This document shows, piece after piece, positions 24,488 through 29,953 of a stretch of 29,953 nucleotides of DNA. The stretch lies in the NCBI GenBank assembly GCA_022822245.1, contig JAJECB010000265.1:1-29953 (forward strand). Direction: 5' to 3'. Below the pieces are notes generated by a model. The model had not been told where the DNA came from and made no database searches. It worked only from the letters and a program-made list of their open reading frames with translations. This DNA comes from Gammaproteobacteria bacterium. Lineage in GTDB: Bacteria; Pseudomonadota; Gammaproteobacteria; HK1. Within the stretch, counting starts at the first letter, position 1. Every line of letters begins with the position of its first letter. The position numbers and the translations under genes are program-made.

Positions 24488-24583
24488 ATGAAGCGGCTGA
24501 CCGCCAAGCTCGTGGACGCCATCAACAAGCCGGGAAAGTACCATGATGGCGACGCGGGCCTCTACCTGTTCGTCCAGGAACGC
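24488..24583 (+). pseudogene. Tyrosine-recombinase integrase, N-terminal remnant (DUF4102-like arm-binding domain)
   Basis: The first ~32 residues, MKRLTAKLVDAINKPGKYHD and then GDAGLYLFVQ, match the start of the N-terminal arm-type DNA-binding domain (DUF4102) of P4/prophage-like tyrosine integrases. After about 24580 similarity stops: the frame continues but is antisense to another remnant. Full-length integrases have around 400 residues with an Arg...His-x2-Arg...Tyr catalytic set, none of which is present. The flanking DNA at 24340-24400 is AT-rich compared with the rest. It marks the scar of an integrated element. Confidence 0.65.
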
Positions 24584-24838
24584 AATCGACCGGTCAATCC
24601 GCAGCGCCACGATCTCGCAGATCACCCCCTCATGGGTGAAGTCATCGTCCGTGAGGTACGTCGAGCGAGGGCCTATGACAACTGCCTGAGTGGCGCTGCA
24701 GCCCGAGAAAAACTCTCCCGCCAACACCGTGAGTTCGGTGGACCAGACGGTGGTCTCGAGGTTGGTCTGGGCCGGGGCGGGAACGGCGGCGAGCAGGCAC
24801 AGGGCGAGCGCGGGGAGGAGACGAAAGAAGCAGGTGCG
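24580..24838 (-). pseudogene. Secreted-protein N-terminal remnant (signal peptide plus start of an adhesin-like repeat domain)
   Basis: On the minus strand one frame reads FFRLLPALALCLLAAVPAPAQ, a textbook signal peptide with an Ala-x-Ala-type cleavage site, followed by TNLETTVWSTELTVLAGEFF and STYLTDDDFTHEGVICEIVA. The second part resembles the W-S-x-x-L-T-V ... L-x-D-x-D-F-x-x-x-G-V-x-Y repeat of large surface proteins with fibronectin/Ig-like domains. No ATG, GTG or TTG precedes the signal peptide in this frame before the stop near 24957; the first usable start (GTG 24727) would omit it. The 3' side runs into the integrase remnant near 24580. So both ends are defective. Confidence 0.5.
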
Positions 24839-25408
24839 ACGGCGCCCGGCGCGCTCCCGGATTCGGACCCGCCGCCAGGCGACGCCCTGACTGCGAACCC
24901 CCCGGCGCTGCGGCGCGAGGGAGGGACGCCGGAGCCCGTCCCGTGGAACCTTTCATCGCCTCGGAATGCCACAGAGCGCCGCCGACCGCATCCCCTTCGA
25001 GTCAATCTATCGTGTTACTGGAGAATATAGCCATCGCAAACATATAAAGTAAGCGTACAATAAGTAAACGCTGCGGGCGCAAACCACCCTTGACGTCAAG
25101 CCGGAATGGAGTCCGGCGCCCGGCGCAGATACCGGTCGAGGCGAGGGGCTGGCCGCCCGACAGCGATCGCCTCCAAGGGTGCAGGTGCCTGCGAGGCTAT
25201 GGGATCAAGGGGAAGCAGGGGTATGAGCCCAGGGCAGGAGTTCGTCGAGTTGTTGTTCGGTGCGGAATTTCGCGATCCGCGCCCACTCCAGCACCGCCGT
25301 GATCGCCGTCACCGCCATCGGCTCCGAGCGCTCGGAGACCGCGCTGACCGACTCGCCGGCCTCTGGCGTACCTGGCAGCAGGTTCGAAGCGAGGCCTCGC
25401 GAGGGTTC
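24839..25408. other. Stretch without a recognisable gene
   Basis: About 570 bases between the remnants and the secreted protease gene. It contains an AT-rich patch at about 25010-25075 in otherwise GC-rich DNA, which could hold the protease promoter, though I see no convincing -35/-10 pair. Long frames cross it on both strands but show arginine-rich or low-complexity translations without domain likeness. A minus-strand frame ending at 25205 finishes QQLDELLPWAHT, faintly like IS66 transposase C-termini, but the match is too short to call. Confidence 0.5.
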
Positions 25409-28400
25409 ATGGGCTCGACGAGGTCGAGCACCTGGCGGGCCATTGCGCGCGGCACGGTGCCGGCCATCGCCGCGTTGCTGCTGATTCAGGGTCAGGTGGC
25501 GCATGCCCAGTTCCAGCACGACCTCCCGCTGATCACGCCGGCCTCCAACTCGAGCGCGCAGGGGGTCGTGCGGATCATCAACCGCTCGGAACGTGCCGGC
25601 ACGGTGCGCATCCACGCCATCGACGATTCGGGCGAGCGCTTCGGTCCGGTGTCCCTCTCGCTGGATGCGAAGCAGGCAAGCTGGCTCAGCTCCGGGGACC
25701 TGGAAGAAGGCAACGCGTCGAAGGGGCTGTCCGGGGGCGTGGGGGAGGGTCGCGGCAACTGGCGTCTGGAGCTCGACACGGATCTGGATATCGAGCCTCT
25801 CGCCTACGTTCGCACGGACACTTCCCTCGTCAGCATGCACGACGTGGCGCCCGAGGAGGCGCCGATGCGCTACCGTGTGCCGATCTTCAATCCCGGGAGC
25901 AATCGCTTCCGGCAAAGCCGCCTGCGCCTGGTCAATCCCGGCGAGCACGACGCGGAGGTCGTGATCGAGGGGCGGGATGCGCGTGGCGATCCTCCGCCGA
26001 GGGGAGCGGTGCGCCTCAGCGTGGCGGCGGGAACGGCGCGCACCCTGACCGCGCAGCAGCTCGAGAAGGGCAGCCCCGAGCTCGATGGCCGCTTCGGGAA
26101 GGGGCCGGGCAAGTGGCAGCTCCGGGTTTCCGCCGATCGGCCACTCCAGGTGATGAATCTGTTGCAGAGTTCCACCGGAGGCATCGCCAACCTGTCGCTC
26201 GGCGCGTCGCCCGGCGCGCGCAGCCTCCCGCTGGTCCCGCCGGCTTCCCACGCGAGCCAGCAGGGGATCGTGCGGATCGTCAACCGCTCCGATCGTGCCG
26301 GCACGGTGCGCATCCATGCCATCGACGATTCCGGCGGGCGCTTTGGCCCCGTCTCCCTCTCGCTCGGTGCGAAGCAGGCGAGCCAGTTCAGCTCCCGGGA
26401 CCTGGAACGGGGAGATAGCTCGAAAGGGCTGTCCGGGGGCGTGGGGGAGGGTCGCGGCAACTGGCGGCTGGAACTGGACACGGATCTGGATATCGAGCCT
26501 CTCGCCTACGTCCAGACGGAGGCTTCGCTGGGCAGCATGCACGAGGTGGCGCCCGAAGAGGCGTCGATGCGCTACCACGTGCCGCTCTTCAATTCCGGGA
26601 GCAATCGCGCCCGGCGGAGCCTCTTGCGCCTGGTCAATCCCGGTCGGCACGACGCCGAGGCCGTGATCGAAGGGTGGGATGATCTCGGCGCTCCGGCGCC
26701 GGGGGGAGAGGTGCGTCTCACCCTGGCGGCGGGAACGGCACGCATGCTCAGCGCGCAGCAGCTCGAGAAGGGCGGCGAGGGTCTCGACGGCCGCTTCGGG
26801 GACGGGACGGGCAAGTGGCGGCTCTCGGTCTCCGCCGAGCGCCCGCTCCTGGTGATGAGTCTGTTGCAGAACTCCACGGGGGGCATGAGCAACCTCTCGA
26901 CTTCGCCGGCGGTGCTCGGGGCCGCCTACCGGGGCCGGGTGACCGGTCACGACGGCGCCTTCGAAGACGTGGAGGTGCTGCTGAGCTCCCAGGGCACGCT
27001 GCGCACGGCGCGTCCGGATTCGAGCGGCCGTTTCGCATTCCATGGCCTGGCGGCCGGGGAGTACGCGATCGAGGTACGCGCCAGTGGCTACGAGACCCCT
27101 CCGGCGCGTGTCGTCGGGATTCCCGCCTCCGGTGAAGCAGAGCCCTTCCACCTCGAGCGCCTGGCCACCAGTCCTTTCGTCTTTCACTGGGAGGAAGACC
27201 AGAGCGTCGCCGGCCACGATTACGCGGCGCACGTCAACCAGCCCCCCCGGATCGAGTTCCTGGGCGCGCCGGTCGAGGTTGCCGATGATTCGTCGTCCGT
27301 TCGCCTGCGCCGCGATTACCACGTGCTGCTCGTCGACTCGGACGGGGGTTCATGGTCGCAGGAGCACGCCTATCGCCTGCTCGAGACCATGAAGGCAGTG
27401 CCGCAGACGCATCCACCGAGCCGGTGGCTGCTGACCCCGGAGTACATCGAGCACGACATCGCCATCACCCGCCATGAAGACGGCAGCCGAAGCGTCGTGG
27501 TATCGGAAGCGGCCTTCGTCAACGCCCGCCCCCGCGTCGCAAGCGTCGACGGCAAGCGGGGGATCTGGTTCTCGCAGCGCCTGCACCACGCGGTGGTGCG
27601 TTTCGTGACCGACCACGGCCGGAACGAAGCCGCGTACGAGAAGATACTGCAGGAGCGTTTCGGGCTGACTACGCGCGTGAATGACTACTACGCGCTCACC
27701 GCGCCGACCGGACACGAGACGGCGGCCCGCTTCCAGCCCTTCCACGCCGAGGAGATCGTCGCGCTCATCAACATGCTGGAGGAGATGCCGCGGGGCATGC
27801 ACAAGGTGGCGGGCTTTCACACCCTCGTGCGCCGGCTCGACGGTATGCGACACCCCCACTACCCGCAAGCGCCGGCGGTTGCCTGGCCGGAGCACGGCTA
27901 CGTCGAGTTCATGGACTCGGCGTTCCGGTCGGGGTCGGTGCAGCACATGCACCGCCTCATCATCCATGAGAAGGCGCACTTCCTCTGGGCGCATCTCTTC
28001 GACGATCGCCTGAAAGAGGACTGGATCGAGCTCGGCGGCTGGTACCGCGACGCCAGCAGTCCGAGCGGGTGGTACACGACCAGGCAGACGGCGTTCGTGT
28101 CCGCACACGCGCACGCCATGAACCCGGACGAGGACATGGCGGAGTCCATTGCGCACTTCGTTGTCAACCCCGACAAGCTGAAGTCGCGTGCCATCGACAA
28201 GTACGAGTTCGTCCGCGACCGGATCATGCAGGGGAACCTCTACCTCTCGCAGATTCGAGAGGACCTCACCTTCGAGGTGTACAACCTGTTTCCCGACTAC
28301 GTTTTCCCGGGAAAGATACGCCGTGTCGACATCAGGGTGGAGGGTGCGCCGGAAGCCGACAAGACCATAAGCATCGAGCTCGAGCTGCATGCGTTGGGTG

Positions 28401-29509
28401 GCACCCTGGAATGGGCGCGGACCCGCGTCTTCAGTGATGCCGGCACTTATTTTGATATCTATTTTCGCCCCCAGGACGAGCCCGGCGGGTCCCCGTCGCA
28501 GGGTGTCGTGCTCAGAGGCAGCCACACCCTGAGCAGGTACGCCAAGGCCGGCTACTGGCTCCCGGGTCAGATAGTGATTCAGGACGCGGCCGGCAACCGG
28601 CGTTTCGAACGAGTCAATGACTTCGGCTGGAAGCTCTACGTGGACAATCCTCTGGAAGACATCACGCCGCCCCGGTACGTCGCGGACACCGCCGCACTCA
28701 GCCTCGCTTCCTTGGTGGAGGTGGCAGCGGATCCTCCCCCCCAACCCTGGGACCATGCACTGCGCTTGGCATTCGATTGGCTGCGCTCGGCACTCGTCAG
28801 CGGGAAGACGCATCGCATCCAGGTCATTCGTGCGACCTGGCGCGTGGAGGAAAAGGCCATGCTGCGCTCGCAGGGCTGTTACGCCAGCATGAACGATGAG
28901 ATTCCCGATACTTACAGTACCTCGGAGTACGGAAACCACGATCCTGCGAGAGGGCTTTGCCGGGTGGACTTCGTGATGCCCGACTACATGCCTTCCTCGA
29001 CGTACTCTCTGGACCACATCGCCATGAGGGATGAGGCGAGAAACAGGGGGGAAGTGACCTTCACGGGTGATCTCTCCCGTGGCGAGCAGCACGAGGAGGC
29101 GCAGCGCATCGAGGTGGTGACCTCCAATCCCGATGCCGAGCCGCCTCGGGTGGCGATCGACCGGATCGAGATCGACGCCGAGCCGACCAACCCGGAGGCG
29201 CCCAACGGGGAGACGGTGATCACGCTACGCTTCCAGACCAAGGATGACGTCTCGGGCTTCAGGCGTGCATACTTGAACTTTCGAGACCCGCAGGGCGTCG
29301 ATCACTCCAAGTGGGTTTACGCCGCCGACGGACGTGAGCTTTTCGCCAGGGACGATCCCACGACATGGAAGTGGCATACCTTCACCCACACCCTGCCTCC
29401 CGGCTCGGCCCCCGGGATCTGGGGGATGGCGGACATGACCGTCCATGATCGGGCGGGTTACTTCCGGAAGTACGACTTCACCGAGATCATCCACTTCGAG
29501 GTGGATTGA
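25409..29509 (+). CDS. Large secreted metalloprotease-like protein with anthrax-lethal-factor-like zinc site
   Basis: A 1366-residue protein. Residues 1-35 form a signal peptide (AIAALLLIQGQVAHA, cleaved before QFQHD). Residues about 39-506 are two 234-residue tandem repeats, each made of two similar halves. A carboxypeptidase-regulatory-like beta domain follows (about 510-580, YRGRVTGHDGAFEDVEVLL). The central part carries the zincin motif H853-E-K-A-H857 and, 50 residues on, NPDEDMAES; aligned with anthrax lethal factor NEAEFFAEAF, Glu908 falls on zinc ligand Glu735, and the following FVRDRIM resembles FINDQI. It should therefore be a gluzincin peptidase of the ATLF type, possibly extracellular. 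The last ~450 residues are beta-rich Ig-like domains, ending in a DDVSGFRRAYLNFRDPQG-type module. The ATG at 25409 has GAGGG close upstream; longer starts add no signal peptide. No neighbour explains its target. Confidence 0.8.
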   Translation: MGSTRSSTWRAIARGTVPAIAALLLIQGQVAHAQFQHDLPLITPASNSSAQGVVRIINRSERAGTVRIHAIDDSGERFGPVSLSLDAKQASWLSSGDLEEGNASKGLSGGVGEGRGNWRLELDTDLDIEPLAYVRTDTSLVSMHDVAPEEAPMRYRVPIFNPGSNRFRQSRLRLVNPGEHDAEVVIEGRDARGDPPPRGAVRLSVAAGTARTLTAQQLEKGSPELDGRFGKGPGKWQLRVSADRPLQVMNLLQSSTGGIANLSLGASPGARSLPLVPPASHASQQGIVRIVNRSDRAGTVRIHAIDDSGGRFGPVSLSLGAKQASQFSSRDLERGDSSKGLSGGVGEGRGNWRLELDTDLDIEPLAYVQTEASLGSMHEVAPEEASMRYHVPLFNSGSNRARRSLLRLVNPGRHDAEAVIEGWDDLGAPAPGGEVRLTLAAGTARMLSAQQLEKGGEGLDGRFGDGTGKWRLSVSAERPLLVMSLLQNSTGGMSNLSTSPAVLGAAYRGRVTGHDGAFEDVEVLLSSQGTLRTARPDSSGRFAFHGLAAGEYAIEVRASGYETPPARVVGIPASGEAEPFHLERLATSPFVFHWEEDQSVAGHDYAAHVNQPPRIEFLGAPVEVADDSSSVRLRRDYHVLLVDSDGGSWSQEHAYRLLETMKAVPQTHPPSRWLLTPEYIEHDIAITRHEDGSRSVVVSEAAFVNARPRVASVDGKRGIWFSQRLHHAVVRFVTDHGRNEAAYEKILQERFGLTTRVNDYYALTAPTGHETAARFQPFHAEEIVALINMLEEMPRGMHKVAGFHTLVRRLDGMRHPHYPQAPAVAWPEHGYVEFMDSAFRSGSVQHMHRLIIHEKAHFLWAHLFDDRLKEDWIELGGWYRDASSPSGWYTTRQTAFVSAHAHAMNPDEDMAESIAHFVVNPDKLKSRAIDKYEFVRDRIMQGNLYLSQIREDLTFEVYNLFPDYVFPGKIRRVDIRVEGAPEADKTISIELELHALGGTLEWARTRVFSDAGTYFDIYFRPQDEPGGSPSQGVVLRGSHTLSRYAKAGYWLPGQIVIQDAAGNRRFERVNDFGWKLYVDNPLEDITPPRYVADTAALSLASLVEVAADPPPQPWDHALRLAFDWLRSALVSGKTHRIQVIRATWRVEEKAMLRSQGCYASMNDEIPDTYSTSEYGNHDPARGLCRVDFVMPDYMPSSTYSLDHIAMRDEARNRGEVTFTGDLSRGEQHEEAQRIEVVTSNPDAEPPRVAIDRIEIDAEPTNPEAPNGETVITLRFQTKDDVSGFRRAYLNFRDPQGVDHSKWVYAADGRELFARDDPTTWKWHTFTHTLPPGSAPGIWGMADMTVHDRAGYFRKYDFTEIIHFEVD
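25523..26926 (+). repeat. Two tandem 702-bp coding repeats inside the protease gene
   Basis: Copy 1 (25523-26224) and copy 2 (26225-26926) are in frame with a period of exactly 702 bases (234 codons). Long stretches are near identical, for instance GGTVRIHAIDDSG-type and GLSGGVGEGRGNWRLELDTD segments. Inside each copy the halves RIINRSERAGTVRIHAIDD... and RLVNPGEHDAEVVIEGRD... share a pattern, implying an older doubling before the recent one. Confidence 0.9.
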
Positions 29510-29788
29510 TCCCCCTCGACGAGGTCTCGTACAACGCGGACCAGGAAGCGCCTCATCCCCATGCCGGACTACCTCGCCGCCTGATGGCGCGGCCCTCGCC
29601 CGGACCGGGCTCCCCCCACCCGGTGCACGCGCGGGGCCATGGCGCCCTCCGCAATGCGCACGATGAACGTCTCGCGGGCCGAACACCGCCCGCCCGGGCT
29701 CATCGCCGCTGCGCAGCGTGTACGGGCGCGGCCCGCCGAAGAGCGCGGGCCCGCGCCTGCGCTCGGCGCGACACGTGACTAGCCGCAA
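29510..29788. other. Stretch without a recognisable gene downstream of the protease
   Basis: High-GC sequence with short frames only, none with domain likeness. It contains the hairpin at 29725-29757 and leads into the terminal palindrome. Confidence 0.5.
29725..29757 (+). other. Strong GC hairpin 215 bases after the protease stop
   Basis: GGCGCGG plus CCCGC (29725-29736) pair with GCGGG (29745-29749) and CCGCGCC (29751-29757), giving 12 bp with one bulged C at 29750 and an 8-base loop. No T run follows, so a role as terminator is uncertain. Confidence 0.4.
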
Positions 29789-29953
29789 TATTTCACCGAT
29801 GTCCTGCTGCGGACACCAATCTGCTTGCGGTAGCGGGCCGTACTCCCTCAAGCCGCTTCACCGTAGTGTCGACTACGCCTTCAGCGACTTTCGGTCCGTG
29901 CGGCCCACTACCACAAGCATCTTGGCGCCCTCGCGACGAACATCGGTGAAATA
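29789..29953. mobile_element. Long imperfect palindrome, MITE-like or insertion-sequence end remnant (runs to window edge)
   Basis: TATTTCACCGATGT starts at 29789 and its exact reverse complement ends at 29953, the last base. Inside, the arms keep matching: TGCTTGCGGTAGCGGGCCG on the left against TGCTTGTGGTAGTGGGCCG on the right read in reverse complement, and CGTAGT / ACTACG at the centre (29862-29877). The whole 165 bases thus fold on themselves with mismatches. No protein is encoded. This is what is expected of two inverted insertion-sequence ends joined without a transposase gene, or of a MITE. The true right end may lie past the window. Confidence 0.6.

Noticed and set aside
25205..25320. 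Possible IS66 transposase C-terminus on the minus strand (QQLDELLPW)
   Set aside because: Only about a dozen residues resemble the family ending; no further transposase motif was seen upstream.
1..29953. CRISPR arrays, tRNA and rRNA genes, riboswitches
   Set aside because: No regularly spaced short repeats and no cloverleaf or rRNA-like stretches were recognised by eye; a covariance-model search would be needed to exclude small RNAs.

Overview
The window reads as a chromosomal segment of a high-GC, probably uncultured bacterium, most likely a sulfur-metabolising gammaproteobacterium. This rests on a DsrC/TusE protein with both redox cysteines, a TusB/DsrH protein, a DsrM/DsrK-type membrane redox pair, a TRAP carboxylate transporter and a large secreted repeat metalloprotease. 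The taxonomic assignment is inference; no rRNA or tRNA gene was seen.

Layout. (a) 1-1220, minus strand: a DhnA/LacD-like aldolase-barrel protein followed by a PfkB-type sugar kinase cut by the window edge. (b) 1321-3140, plus: Rieske aromatic-ring dioxygenase alpha and beta subunits, with no ferredoxin or reductase beside them. (c) 3362-4728, plus: a secreted DUF3047 protein translationally coupled to a b-type cytochrome. (d) 4776-5410, plus: a YefM/Phd-RelE/ParE toxin-antitoxin pair with a clear -10 box and a palindromic operator candidate. (e) 5470-8488, plus: dsrC, dsrM, tusB/dsrH, dsrK, a compact sulfur-redox module without dsrAB, dsrEF or dsrJOP in view. (f) 8572-10812, minus: an N,N-dimethylformamidase large-subunit homologue.

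(g) 11032-24214 is a catabolic region. A minus-strand run holds an NAD-dependent 3-hydroxyisobutyrate-dehydrogenase-family enzyme, an SDR, a crotonase lacking both classical catalytic glutamates, and an acyl-CoA synthetase. Divergent from it is a plus-strand pair: a 2-keto-4-pentenoate-hydratase-like enzyme overlapping a second acyl-CoA synthetase. Then come an LLM-class oxidoreductase and a complete TRAP transporter (dctP-Q-M, minus), and another SDR. Together these could import an organic acid, activate it to a CoA thioester, and process it by hydration and oxidation; the substrate cannot be read from sequence.

(h) 22.8-25.4 kb is a scarred zone. dctP and an acetoacetate-decarboxylase-like gene meet head to head, both without their 5' ends. 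A tyrosine-integrase N-terminus and a secreted-protein N-terminus meet tail to tail, both without their 3' ends. AT-rich patches lie around the second join. (i) 25409-29509, plus: a 1366-residue secreted protein with two long tandem repeats, a carboxypeptidase-regulatory-like domain and an anthrax-lethal-factor-like HEKAH zinc site. (j) The window ends in a 165-bp imperfect palindrome with 14-bp perfect outer arms, probably a MITE-like or insertion-sequence remnant.
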